NCBI RefSeq assembly: GCF_009674485.1
Contig: NZ_WKJJ01000016.1
Span: 1 to 64,000 of the forward strand
Reading direction: 5' to 3'
Source of the DNA: Pseudoduganella rivuli
GTDB lineage: Bacteria > Pseudomonadota > Gammaproteobacteria > Burkholderiales > Burkholderiaceae_D
Length of the DNA stretch: 64,000 nucleotides
Positions 49,255-59,000 of the stretch are shown here, in pieces; the first letter of the stretch is position 1, and every line of letters begins with the position of its first letter. The notes beneath the pieces were generated by a model that was not told the origin of the DNA, searched no databases, and worked only from the letters and a program-made list of their open reading frames with translations. The position numbers and the translations under genes are program-made.

Positions 49255-51483
49255 TCAGGCGGTGAAGGTGAACGGCGTGCTGCGCTGCCGCTTGCCCGTC
49301 AGGCGGAACAGCGCATTGGCGATGGCGGGCGCCACACCGGGGTTCGACAATTCGCCCACGCCGCTGGGCTTGTTGACGTCGCCCTGCACGATGGTGATGT
49401 CGATGTCCGGCATGTCGGACATCCGCATCACCGGGTAATCGCCGAAGTTCGACTGCACGACTTTCCCCTTGTCGATATCGATGCGGTCATACAGCGCGTG
49501 GCCCAGGCCCCACAGGATGCCGCCATACAGCTGTTCGCGCACGCTGCCCGGATGCACGGCCAGACCGCAATCGGCCACGCACGTGATCTTGCGCACCGTC
49601 ACCGCGCCACCCTGCTTTTCCAGCTCCGCCACGATGGCGATGTAACTGTTGTAAGCCTGGTTGGTCGAGATCCCCAGTGCGCGGTTGGGTGGCAACGCCT
49701 GTCCCCAGCCGGCCTTGCGCGCAGCCTGTTCCAACACGGCCACGTGGCGCGGGCGCTCTTGCATGTGCGCGATGCGGAATGCCAGCGCATCCTTGCCCGC
49801 CGCGTGGGCCAGTTCGTCGATGAAGCTTTCCGTGGCAAACACATTCGGGATGAAACTCACGGCGCGGTACCAGCCAGTTGGCATCGACGTTTCATGCCGC
49901 ACCCACCCGATGTCCATGTGCGGCGCGCGGTAGGCGTAATCCCAGATGCAGATCGATTCCGTGGTGCTGTAATCCATCTTGTCCTTGCGCTCGTTGTAGC
50001 CTGGCTCCCACTCTTCCGGCGACGCGGGCGACACGGCGCGCATCGCCAGCATCAGCAGGTTGCCGTCCGCATCCAGGCCGCCGGACAGCTTGCCGTAGCT
50101 GGCCGCGTGGTAAAACAGCTGGCGCATTTCATCTTCGCGGCTGTACATCAGCTTGACGGGCCGTCCCGCCGCCTTGGCCAGGAACGTGGCTTCCAGCAGC
50201 CAGTGGCGCGCTTCGCGGGCGCCGAAGCTGCCGCCGCCCGTCAATTCGTGCAGCACTACCTTGTCTTCGGCCAGGCCCGCGATTTCCTTCGCCGCCAACT
50301 GCACGTTGCTGGGCACTTGCAGCCCGCCCCAGTAATGGATTTGCCCGTCGCGCAATTCCACCACCACGCATTGGGGTTCCAGCGGGTTTTGCGCCTTGTA
50401 CGGCATCGTGTATTCAGCGTGCAGCACCCTGGCCGCCTGTTTCAGCCCCTGCGCCGCGTCGCCGATGCCGATGGTGCGCACCAGCGGCGCATCGGGACGC
50501 GCCAGGAACGCGCGCTGCTGCGCCGGCACGTCCTTGCTGTTGAAGCGGGCGAATGCGCCATCGACCCACTGCACGCGCAGCGCGTCGCGCCCCTTTTTTG
50601 CGGCCCAGTAGCCGTCGGCCAGCACGGCCACGCCTTCCTGGTTGCCGCCCAGCAGGCCGGGTGGCGACGCGGGTACCTTGATCACCTGCCGCACGCCGGG
50701 AGTCGCCAGCGCCTTCTTCGCATCGATGCTGCGCACCCTGCCGCCCACCACCGGCGCGTGCAGGATCACCGCCACCAGCATGCCGGGCAATTTCACGTCG
50801 ATGCCGTACTGGTGGCGCCCCGTGACCTTGGCCTGCGCATCGAGCTTGCGATTGAGCTTGCCGATCAGCCGGAATTCCGACGGCGCCTTCAATGGCACGT
50901 CCTTCGGCGCGGGCAATTGCGCCGCGTCGCCCGCCAGCGCGCCATAGCGCAGCGCGCGGCCGCTGGGCCCATGCACCACCTGGCCGCCCTGCGCACGGCA
51001 TTCGGACAGCGGCACCTGCCAGCGGTTGGCCGCCGCCTGCACCAGCAGCACGCGGGCGGTGGCGCCAGCCTTGCGCAGCGGTTCGTATTCCAGCATCACG
51101 CTGGTGCTGCCGCCGGTGGAAAACACGTGCCACTGCGGGTGCATGTAATCCTTGAAGAACGGGTGTTCCGGCGTGACGATTTCCACCTGCTGCAAATCCA
51201 CTTCCAGTTCTTCGGCCAGCAGCAGGCCCAGCGACGTGCGCGTGCCGGTCCCCGAATCGTGCTTGTGCACCACCAAGCGGATGCTGTTGTCGGGGAAAAT
51301 GCGCACCCATGCGTTGGGCTGGAGCGCGCCGGACGCCGCCTGCTGGGCGGCGGCGCCCGGCAGGCGCAGGCCGACGGCCAGGCCGGCGCCCAGCACGGCG
51401 GCGGATTTCAGGAAACCACGGCGGCGCTGCGACAGCGGCGACAGGTTCGGGTACTTTGGAGAACGCAGGGACATTGGGGCCAT
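49255..51483 (-). CDS. molybdenum hydroxylase large subunit, isoquinoline 1-oxidoreductase beta-like, Tat-exported
   Basis: A 742-residue xanthine-oxidase-family subunit carrying molybdopterin cytosine dinucleotide. Twin-arginine signal: SQRRRGFLKSAAVLGAGLAVG at about residues 18-38 (core RRRGFLK). Mo-domain markers: TGGGSFGAREA, GWYRAVSFIPN, and the catalytic-Glu segment GVGELSNPG. This subgroup works with a small [2Fe-2S] partner (next upstream gene, 10 bases away) and cytochromes, and hydroxylates N-heteroaromatics such as isoquinoline or nicotinate, or oxidises aldehydes. Start 51483 has AAGGAG. Substrate unknown; export indicates periplasmic action. Confidence 0.9.
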   Translation of the reverse strand: MAPMSLRSPKYPNLSPLSQRRRGFLKSAAVLGAGLAVGLRLPGAAAQQAASGALQPNAWVRIFPDNSIRLVVHKHDSGTGTRTSLGLLLAEELEVDLQQVEIVTPEHPFFKDYMHPQWHVFSTGGSTSVMLEYEPLRKAGATARVLLVQAAANRWQVPLSECRAQGGQVVHGPSGRALRYGALAGDAAQLPAPKDVPLKAPSEFRLIGKLNRKLDAQAKVTGRHQYGIDVKLPGMLVAVILHAPVVGGRVRSIDAKKALATPGVRQVIKVPASPPGLLGGNQEGVAVLADGYWAAKKGRDALRVQWVDGAFARFNSKDVPAQQRAFLARPDAPLVRTIGIGDAAQGLKQAARVLHAEYTMPYKAQNPLEPQCVVVELRDGQIHYWGGLQVPSNVQLAAKEIAGLAEDKVVLHELTGGGSFGAREARHWLLEATFLAKAAGRPVKLMYSREDEMRQLFYHAASYGKLSGGLDADGNLLMLAMRAVSPASPEEWEPGYNERKDKMDYSTTESICIWDYAYRAPHMDIGWVRHETSMPTGWYRAVSFIPNVFATESFIDELAHAAGKDALAFRIAHMQERPRHVAVLEQAARKAGWGQALPPNRALGISTNQAYNSYIAIVAELEKQGGAVTVRKITCVADCGLAVHPGSVREQLYGGILWGLGHALYDRIDIDKGKVVQSNFGDYPVMRMSDMPDIDITIVQGDVNKPSGVGELSNPGVAPAIANALFRLTGKRQRSTPFTFTA

Positions 51484-51493
51484 GGCGTTCTCC

Positions 51494-51952
51494 TTATACG
51501 GCCGCTTGCATCGTGGCGGCGGCATGGATCGCGCGGCGGATGCGTTCATAGGTGCCGCAGCGGCAGATATTGCCCGACATGGCGTTCAGGATGTCGTCAT
51601 CGGTGGGACGCGGCGTGCGCTTGAGCAGCGCGGCGGCCGACATCAGCTGGCCCGACTGGCAATAGCCGCATTGCGGCACGTCCTCGGCCACCCACGCCTG
51701 CTGCAGCGGGTGGTCGCCCTGCGCCGACAAGCCTTCGATGGTTGTGACCTGGCGCCCTTTGCAGGCCGATACCGGCGTGCTGCACGAGCGCACCGGTTCC
51801 CCGTCCAGGTGCACGGTGCAGGCGCCGCACAGCGCCGCGCCGCAGCCGAATTTCGTGCCCGTCAGTTCCAGCTGTTCGCGCAGCACCCACAGCAGCGGTG
51901 TGTCCGGCGTGGCGGCCACCGTGTGCGGCTGGCCGTTGACATTGAGTTCCAT
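51494..51952 (-). CDS. [2Fe-2S] subunit of the molybdenum hydroxylase (isoquinoline 1-oxidoreductase alpha-like)
   Basis: A 152-residue electron-transfer subunit. The N-terminal plant-type ferredoxin domain has CGAALCGAC, with another Cys in VRSCSTPV, and the C-terminal helical domain has CGYCQSGQLM and CRCGTY, giving two [2Fe-2S] clusters. It has no signal peptide, so it is probably carried out by the Tat signal of its partner. First gene of the minus-strand cluster; the divergent LysR gene is 99 bases away. Confidence 0.93.
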   Translation of the reverse strand: MELNVNGQPHTVAATPDTPLLWVLREQLELTGTKFGCGAALCGACTVHLDGEPVRSCSTPVSACKGRQVTTIEGLSAQGDHPLQQAWVAEDVPQCGYCQSGQLMSAAALLKRTPRPTDDDILNAMSGNICRCGTYERIRRAIHAAATMQAAV

Positions 51953-52018
51953 CGTCTCCTCCTTATTATTTGATGACTGTGGAATCCAGTATCGTTAGCG
52001 GCGAATCATTTGTACAAT

Positions 52019-52053
52019 ATATTCTTGAGCATTGATTGATATTCAGAGAATAT
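52019..52053. promoter_or_regulatory. candidate LysR operator in the divergent promoter region
   Basis: ATATTC (52019-52024) and GAATAT (52048-52053) are inverse arms in AT-rich DNA between the LysR gene and the Mo-enzyme operon; the right arm touches the LysR start codon. LysR proteins bind T-N11-A dyads in such divergent regions. The exact half-sites are uncertain. Confidence 0.3.
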
Positions 52054-52948
52054 GGATTTACGCCTGCTGCGCTACTTTTCCGTGCTGGCCGACGAGCTGC
52101 ATTTCGGCCGCGCCGCCACCCGGCTGCACATGTCGCAACCGCCGCTGAGCCAGCAAATCCGCCTGCTGGAAGCGGAACTGGGCACGCCGCTGTTCCTGCG
52201 CACGCAGCGCCGCGTGGAACTGACGGCGGCCGGCCAGGCGCTGAAGGCGCAGGCCGCGCTGGTGTTCCAGCAAATGGAGCGCGCCATCGACCTGACGCGG
52301 CAGGCGGGCCGCGGACACTGGGGCACGCTGGAGATCGGCATGATCAGTTCGCTGATGGTCGGCATCCTGCCGCAGGCGCTGCGCACCTTCCAGGACCGCT
52401 ATCCGGACGTCAAGTGGACCTTGCACGAAATGCAGCCGGCCGCGCAGCAGGCGGCGCTGAAGGAACGGCGGCTGGACCTGTGTTTTTACCGCATGGGCCA
52501 GACCGACGCGGAACTGGTCAGCGAACCGCTGTCGACCGAAGCGGTGGCAGTGGTGCTGCCGCAAGGCCACCGGCTGGCGCGCCGGTCGCGTATCGCGCTG
52601 CGCGACCTGGCGGGCGAACGCTTTATCTCGTTCAAGCTGGACCAGTCGCAGTTCGCCCATTACCTGTACCAGAGCTGCATCGAGGCGGGCTTCACGCCGA
52701 CCATTTACCAGCAGGTGGTGGAAGTGCAGACGTTGCTCAGTCTCGTGCGCGCGGGCCTGGGCATCGGCCTGCTGCCGGAATCGACGGGCCAGTTCGGCCA
52801 CGCAGGCGTGGTGTACCGCCCGCTGGCGCAGGGCGCACCGTCCACCACGCTGTACGCCACCTATCGCAAGGACGATGCGTCGCCGGTGTTGCAGGTGTTT
52901 CTCGGCATCATGCGGGAATTGCTGGAGGCGCCGGCGCCTGCGTCATGA
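52052..52948 (+). CDS. LysR-family regulator of the catabolic cluster
   Basis: A 298-residue regulator. The N-terminal HTH (LRYFSVLADELHFGRAATRLHMSQ then LSQQIRLLE) resembles the BenM/CatM subgroup, which responds to aromatic-derived acids. The effector domain runs from about residue 90. Divergent from the molybdenum hydroxylase operon, 99 bases apart, which is the classical arrangement for a pathway-specific activator. No close ATG alternative. Confidence 0.88.
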   Translation: MDLRLLRYFSVLADELHFGRAATRLHMSQPPLSQQIRLLEAELGTPLFLRTQRRVELTAAGQALKAQAALVFQQMERAIDLTRQAGRGHWGTLEIGMISSLMVGILPQALRTFQDRYPDVKWTLHEMQPAAQQAALKERRLDLCFYRMGQTDAELVSEPLSTEAVAVVLPQGHRLARRSRIALRDLAGERFISFKLDQSQFAHYLYQSCIEAGFTPTIYQQVVEVQTLLSLVRAGLGIGLLPESTGQFGHAGVVYRPLAQGAPSTTLYATYRKDDASPVLQVFLGIMRELLEAPAPAS

Positions 52949-53061
52949 ATACAACGGTGGCCGGGCTGGAATGCAGTTTGGCTCGCGAAGTCTGTCGATA
53001 CTTGCAGAAAATACATTGTTTCCTGCTTAAATAAGGCATCGACATTCACCGCAACCGCACC

Positions 53062-54159
53062 ATGAAAAAACTCGCCCTTCCCTTCGCCGTGTCCCTGGCC
53101 GTGGCAGCCGCCTTTGCCGCCGCCCCTTCTTTCGCCATCGAGCCGCTGCCGCTGGAAACCATGGAAACGCCCCATGAATACCGCGTCGAAGTGCTGCAGG
53201 TGACGGATATCGAACCGTACCAGGAAGCGTACAACGGCTTCCTGGAAACGCTGAAAGAGCAAGGTATCGCGGCCGGCAAGAACCTCAAGGTCAACCGCGT
53301 CAAGGTGGACTTCGACATCGAGCGGGGCGGCTTCTGGAACCGCGTCGGCGCGCTGATGAAGGTGCGGCAGGAAGCCGTGCGCATGGCGGCCGTCAAGCCC
53401 GACCTGGTGCTGACCATCGGCACGCCCGCCACCAAGTATGCGCGGGGCATCCTGGAAGACGCCAAGGTCCCCGTGGTCTTCACGGCCGTGGCCCACCCGC
53501 AGGACGCCGGCTGCGTGTCGCTGGTGGACGGCGGTCCCGGTGTGACGGGATCGACCTTGTACACCAGCATGCAGGATTCGCTGAAGATGGTGCAAAAGAT
53601 CTTCCCCAACGCCAGCAAGATCGGCATGATCCACACCGACGATGAAAACGGCGTGGCCAACGTGGCGGCCGCCGCCGTCGGCGCCAAACCGCTGGGCATG
53701 GCCGTGACAGCAAAACAGGTGGCCAAGACCGACAGCATCATCCCGTCGCTGAAGGCGCTGCACGAAGGCGGCAACGGCGTCGACATGTTCGCCGTCCCGC
53801 TCGACACGTATTACGGCCTGCACCGCTATGAAGCGGCCATCGACCTGGGCGAATACGGCAAGGAAAACAAGGTGCCGGTGGTGACCCTGGCCATGGTGCG
53901 CGTGCCCGGCGCGGCGCTGTACGTGGGCGCGGAATTCGGCAAGGTGGGTGCGCTGGCCGGCCAGCAGGCCGCCAAGATCCTGAAATTCCACACCAAGCCG
54001 GATCTGCTGCCGATCCTGCGCCAGGAAAAGCCCACCGTCCTGCTCGACCCGGACCGCATCGCCGCGCTGGACGTCAAGTTGCCGGCCGCCGTGCTGGAGG
54101 CGAAGACGGCCACCCGCAACGGTTACTGGCAGGTGGCCTGGGAACAGCTGGCGCCATAA
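53062..54159 (+). CDS. orphan periplasmic substrate-binding protein (ABC_sub_bind/TrpX-like)
   Basis: A 365-residue exported protein. Signal peptide about residues 1-25 (MKKLALPFAVSLAVAAAFAA, cleaved near SFA). The mature part matches the two-lobed PF04392-type fold: VVFTAVAHPQDAGCV at the end of lobe 1, then SKIGMIHTDDENGVANV and the second-lobe block YGLHRYEAAIDLGEYGKENKVP. TrpX-type relatives bind aromatic amino acids; other members feed sensor kinases. No permease or ATPase gene adjoins, so it may share the BMP importer, or serve a chemoreceptor such as the neighbour at 54247. 113 bases after the LysR gene. Confidence 0.8.
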   Translation: MKKLALPFAVSLAVAAAFAAAPSFAIEPLPLETMETPHEYRVEVLQVTDIEPYQEAYNGFLETLKEQGIAAGKNLKVNRVKVDFDIERGGFWNRVGALMKVRQEAVRMAAVKPDLVLTIGTPATKYARGILEDAKVPVVFTAVAHPQDAGCVSLVDGGPGVTGSTLYTSMQDSLKMVQKIFPNASKIGMIHTDDENGVANVAAAAVGAKPLGMAVTAKQVAKTDSIIPSLKALHEGGNGVDMFAVPLDTYYGLHRYEAAIDLGEYGKENKVPVVTLAMVRVPGAALYVGAEFGKVGALAGQQAAKILKFHTKPDLLPILRQEKPTVLLDPDRIAALDVKLPAAVLEAKTATRNGYWQVAWEQLAP

Positions 54160-54170
54160 ATTGAAGCGCT

Positions 54171-54207
54171 AAAAAAATAAACGGCTGCGCGGGGAGCGCG
54201 CAGCCGT
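54171..54207 (-). terminator. rho-independent terminator after the chemoreceptor gene
   Basis: ACGGCTGCGC (54181-54190) pairs with GCGCAGCCGT (54198-54207). On the minus strand it is followed by a T-rich tract (A run 54171-54180). It lies 40 bases past the MCP stop. Confidence 0.85.
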
Positions 54208-54246
54208 GAAACCGGCCACCGGGGGAGGCAGCCGGAGGAGACACGG

Positions 54247-55989
54247 TCAGAATTCCACCCAGTCGTCGTTGGCGCCGCTGGCCACCGGGGCTTTCTTCGG
54301 CGCCGGCGCTGGCTTGCCGGAACGGCCGGCGATCTGGCGCACAGCGCTGGCCTTGGCGGCGGGTTTTGCGGCAGGCTTGGCTTTGATCGGTGCGCGTGGC
54401 GCGGCCAGCTGCTGCGGCGCATTGTCCACCTTGAACACGCTGACCACCTGCTGCAAACCGGCAGCCCGTTCATACAGCGAATCGGCGGCTGCCGACGCTT
54501 CTTCCACCAACGCCACGTTTTGCTGGGTCAGGCCATCCATCTGGCTGATGGCGGAGTGAATCTGGTCCAGGCCCGCCGTCTGGTCCTGGCTGGCCTGCGT
54601 GATTTCACTCATGATGCTCGCCACGCGGCCAATGCTGGTGACGATTTCTTCCATCGTCGCGCCAGCCTGGTCAACCAGCTTGGCGCCGGAATCGACCTTG
54701 TCGACGGAATCGTCGATCAGCGCCTTGATTTCCTTGGCCGCCGCGGCGGAACGCTGCGCCAGCGAACGCACTTCGGACGCCACCACGGCAAAGCCCCTGC
54801 CCTGTTCACCGGCACGCGCCGCTTCCACGGCGGCATTCAGCGCCAGGATGTTGGTCTGGAATGCGATGCCGTCGATCACGCCGATGATGTCGACAATCTT
54901 CTTCGACGAATCGTTGATGGAACCCATGGTGTCGACTACTTGCGACACCACCTGGCCGCCACGGCTGGCCACTTCCGATGCCGACTGCGCCAGCTGGTTG
55001 GCCTGGCGCGCGTGTTCGGCGTTCTGCTTGACGGTGCCCGTCAACTCTTCCATCGACGACGCGGTTTCCTCCAGTGAAGCCGCCTGCTGCGCGGTGCGGT
55101 TCGACAAATCCATGTTGCCGGCCGCGATCTGGCCGGATGCGCTGGAAATCACGTCGGTGCTGCCGCGCACTTCACCCACGATGTCGGCCAGGTTGGCTTT
55201 CATCTTGTCCAGCGCCCGCAGCAGCGAACCGATTTCATTGTCGCTGACCACTTCCGATTTGCCCGTCAGGTCGCCTTCCGCCACACGGTGCGCCACGTCC
55301 ATCGCCTGCTTCAGCGGTGCGGAAATCGCGCCCACGACAGCGGCGCCGGCAAACAGGCCCAGCAAGGCGCCCACGATCACCACGGCAATCATGGTGTTGC
55401 GGGTCGACGCCAGGCTCGCTTGCACGGCTTCTTCATTTTCCTTCGCCCGCTTGTCGGAAAACGCGGTGAACGCTTTCAGGGCTTCGTCGCCCACGCGGTA
55501 GGTCGGATTGATCTTCTTGATCAATACCATTTCCGCGTCATCCCATTGCTCCGCCTTGATGGCGGCGGCGGCGGCCTTGATGTGTTCCAGGCCCAGGCTC
55601 GCGCTCTTCGCATACCACTCCTGCGCCAGCTTGCGCTCTTCTTCGGATTTGATGCCGGCCAGGTAAGCGTCCCAGTTCTTGGCCAGGCGCGCCGACGTGG
55701 TGTCGATGATGGTCCAGTGGTTCGTCAGCGGATGGTCATGCAGCTTGGACCAGTCGAAGCCGGGATTATGCTGCAGCGCCTGCAGGATCTGGCTGCGGTT
55801 GGTTTCCATGTCGAGCCGGATCGCGGTACGCTCGGTCGTGTTGTGCTGGTCATTGAGCGTCACATCATTGAGCATGGCCACCGATTTATTGGCGCCATAG
55901 ATACCCATCACGCCCATCACCAGCATCAGCACACTGAGGAATCCCAGTGCGCCGATCACCAGGTTCTTGATCTTGAAATTTGCCAGCAT
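54247..55989 (-). CDS. methyl-accepting chemotaxis protein (4HB sensor)
   Basis: A 580-residue membrane chemoreceptor. TM1 about residues 8-30, a four-helix-bundle periplasmic sensor 31-200 (4HB_MCP/Tar-like), TM2 about 202-222, HAMP 223-276, and a cytoplasmic signalling domain with hairpin tip IAFQTNILALNAAVEAARAG (20 residues). The tail is a flexible Ala-, Pro- and Lys-rich linker ending in DDWVEF, which resembles the xWxxF tether for CheR/CheB. Ligand unknown. Lies downstream of carB by 15 bases, in a place where betaproteobacteria often have greA. Confidence 0.92.
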   Translation of the reverse strand: MLANFKIKNLVIGALGFLSVLMLVMGVMGIYGANKSVAMLNDVTLNDQHNTTERTAIRLDMETNRSQILQALQHNPGFDWSKLHDHPLTNHWTIIDTTSARLAKNWDAYLAGIKSEEERKLAQEWYAKSASLGLEHIKAAAAAIKAEQWDDAEMVLIKKINPTYRVGDEALKAFTAFSDKRAKENEEAVQASLASTRNTMIAVVIVGALLGLFAGAAVVGAISAPLKQAMDVAHRVAEGDLTGKSEVVSDNEIGSLLRALDKMKANLADIVGEVRGSTDVISSASGQIAAGNMDLSNRTAQQAASLEETASSMEELTGTVKQNAEHARQANQLAQSASEVASRGGQVVSQVVDTMGSINDSSKKIVDIIGVIDGIAFQTNILALNAAVEAARAGEQGRGFAVVASEVRSLAQRSAAAAKEIKALIDDSVDKVDSGAKLVDQAGATMEEIVTSIGRVASIMSEITQASQDQTAGLDQIHSAISQMDGLTQQNVALVEEASAAADSLYERAAGLQQVVSVFKVDNAPQQLAAPRAPIKAKPAAKPAAKASAVRQIAGRSGKPAPAPKKAPVASGANDDWVEF

Positions 55990-56004
55990 TTCTTACTCCT
56001 TGTT

Positions 56005-59000
56005 TTAGCTGCAAGCCTCGAGGACTTGCAGGGATTTGCCACTGAAGAAGCGGTGGATTGCCCCCCTCAGCTCTTCTACTTCGTCAAACTCGATGTAGGT
56101 GACGTCCACCATGTCGCCCAGCTCGCGCAGCAGCGTGGTCTTGATGGGCGCCCCTTTCCACACCAGGAACAGCACCGGCGTACGCCGTCCCTTGAAGATG
56201 TGATACGCCAGCTCGAACGCGCTGGACTCGCTCATGCCGACGCGGATATTGATCATGACGTCGGCCTGGTCCAGCAGCGCCAGGCGGTGACGGCGGAAGT
56301 TCTTCGGCGTAAACGGCTGGTTATAATTGCGCTCGAACGAGGAGCGGAACGTGTCCGCGCTTTCCGCTTCGGTCCCCGTCAGGTAGCGGAACGGGTACGG
56401 AATGCCGTTGGCCGTATCGATCAGGGTCAGGATGTCTGCAATCATGCGCTGCTGCCGCGCATCGGACTCTGTGAACGGCTGGCGGATGAACAGTTTCAAC
56501 GGTGGCACGCCAACGCTGCGTTCGCGCACGCTGCGGCGCCGTTCCGGCACCTTGAACGCGGCGGCGGCCAGGTCTGCCGGGCTTGGCGCGCGGCGGCCCA
56601 CCGGCTGCGCGGCTTCCCGCGATTGCGAGGCCAGCGCGTGCAGCGCCTGCACCGAATACAGGCTGGGCGGCTGCTGCGCATATTTCAGCGCTTCGGCGCA
56701 CGCTTCGGCCGCCGCGATCGTGGTGCAATACACGGCGCCCGACGCCAGCGTCGCGACCCGCAGCGCCCGCGACGATCCGATCGCCGAACGCTTTTCATCG
56801 ACCGTCACCACCACCAGGGCAATGGCTTTTTCGCGCAGTTGCGCCAGCACGGCGTCATCCTGCTCTTCGCGGATGGCGACGCCGCCCGCCGCCACCACCT
56901 GCGCCGTCACATGGCTGGCGATCAGATCAAAACCCGCATCGGCCAGGTCGCGCGCCAGCGCCACCGCACGGGCCTGGTCGCCCTGGCGCACGCGCAGGTA
57001 AGCGACGCCACCGCGCGGCAAGCGCACGCCGGCTGCCAGTTGGGCCTTGTAATATGCTTCGCCGAAGGTCGGCGCCACGCCCATCACTTCGCCCGTGGAT
57101 TTCATTTCCGGACCCAGGATCGTGTCGACGCCGGGGAATTTCCCGAACGGCAGCACGGCTTCCTTGACGCTGTAGAACGGCAGCGTGACTTCGCCGGTGA
57201 CGCCCTGCTCGGCCAGTGTTTCGCCGGCCATGCAGCGCGCGGCAATTTTCGCCAGCGGCCGGCCGGTCGCCTTGGACACGAACGGCACCGTGCGCGAAGC
57301 GCGCGGATTGACTTCCAACACAAATACCTGGTCGCGCGTGCGGCCGTCGATCTTCTGCCGCTGGACCGCGAACTGCACGTTCATCAGGCCCACCACGTTC
57401 AGGCCCCGCGCCAGGCGCGCGGTCTGGCGCTTGATTTCCTCCACCGTGTCGCGCGCCAGCGAATAAGGCGGCAACGAACAGGCCGAGTCGCCGGAGTGGA
57501 TGCCGGCCTGCTCCACGTGTTCCATGACGCCGCCGATCACCACGTCCACGCCATCGGCCACGCAGTCGACATCGATTTCCACCGCGTCGTTCAGGAAGCG
57601 GTCCAGCAATACCGGCGAATCGTGCGACACTTGCACCGCTTCGCGCATGTAGCGCTCCAGGTCCGCCCGCTCATGGACGATTTCCATCGCACGTCCGCCC
57701 AGCACATAGGATGGGCGCACCACCAGCGGATAGCCGATTTCGGCTGCCAGGCGCACGGCGTCTTCTTCGGTACGGGCCGTGCGGTTGGGCGGCTGGCGCA
57801 ATTCCAGCTCATGCAGCAGTTTCTGGAAACGTTCACGGTCTTCCGCCGCGTCGATCATGTCGGGCGAGGTGCCGATGATCGGCACGCCGTTCGCTTCCAG
57901 GTCCAGCGCCAGCTTCAGCGGCGTCTGGCCGCCATACTGGACGATGACGCCGGCCGGACGTTCCAGCGCGACGATTTCCAGCACGTCTTCCAGTGTCAGC
58001 GATTCGAAGTACAGGCGGTCGGACGTGTCGTAATCCGTCGAAACGGTCTCCGGGTTGCAGTTCACCATGATGGTTTCATAGCCATCTTCGCGCATGGCCA
58101 GCGCCGCGTGCACGCAGCAGTAATCGAACTCGATGCCCTGGCCGATGCGGTTCGGACCGCCGCCCAGCACCATGATCTTGGTCTTGCTGGTTGGCTGCGC
58201 TTCGCATTCGTCGTCATAGGTCGAATACATGTAGGCGGTGCGGGTGGCGAATTCGCCGGCGCAGGTATCGACCCGCTTGTAGACAGGGTGTATGCCCAGC
58301 AGGTGGCGGTGCGTGCGCACGGCGGTTTCCGACGTGTTCAGCAGCGTGGCCAGGCGGCGGTCGCCAAAGCCCTGCTGCTTCAGGCGGTACAGCACGGGTT
58401 TGTCCAGCCCTTCGAGCGTCTGGGTCTGGATCCACTGCTCCACTTCCACCAGGTCGTGGATTTGCGCCAGGAACCACGGATCGATCTTCGACAGGTCGTG
58501 CACTTCGGCCTGCGTCATGCCCTGCGCGAAGGCTTCGCCCACGTACCAGATGCGCTGCGGACCGGGTTGCGCCAGTTCCTGTGCAATCACCGCGGCGCCC
58601 GTGTTGGCGCGGCGCAGGCCATCCATGCCGATATCGAGGCCGCGCAGCGCCTTCTGGAACGATTCCTGGAACGTGCGGCCCATGGCCATCACTTCGCCCA
58701 CGGATTTCATTTGCGTGGTCAGGTGCTGGTCCGCGCCGGGGAATTTCTCGAACGCGAAACGGGGCACCTTGGTCACCACGTAATCGATGGCGGGTTCGAA
58801 CGATGCCGGCGTGGCGCCGCCCGTGATGTCGTTGCGCAGTTCATCGAGCGTATAGCCGATTGCCAGCTTGGCCGCCACGCGGGCAATCGGGAAGCCGGTC
58901 GCCTTCGACGCCAGCGCCGACGAACGCGAGACGCGGGGATTCATTTCAATGACGATCATGCGGCCGTCGACGGGATTCAGTGCGAACTGCACGTTGGAGC

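Noticed and set aside
49198..51624. An 808-residue plus-strand frame opposite the Mo hydroxylase gene
   Set aside because: Shadow; no motifs, and the opposite strand has a clear Tat protein with catalytic motifs.
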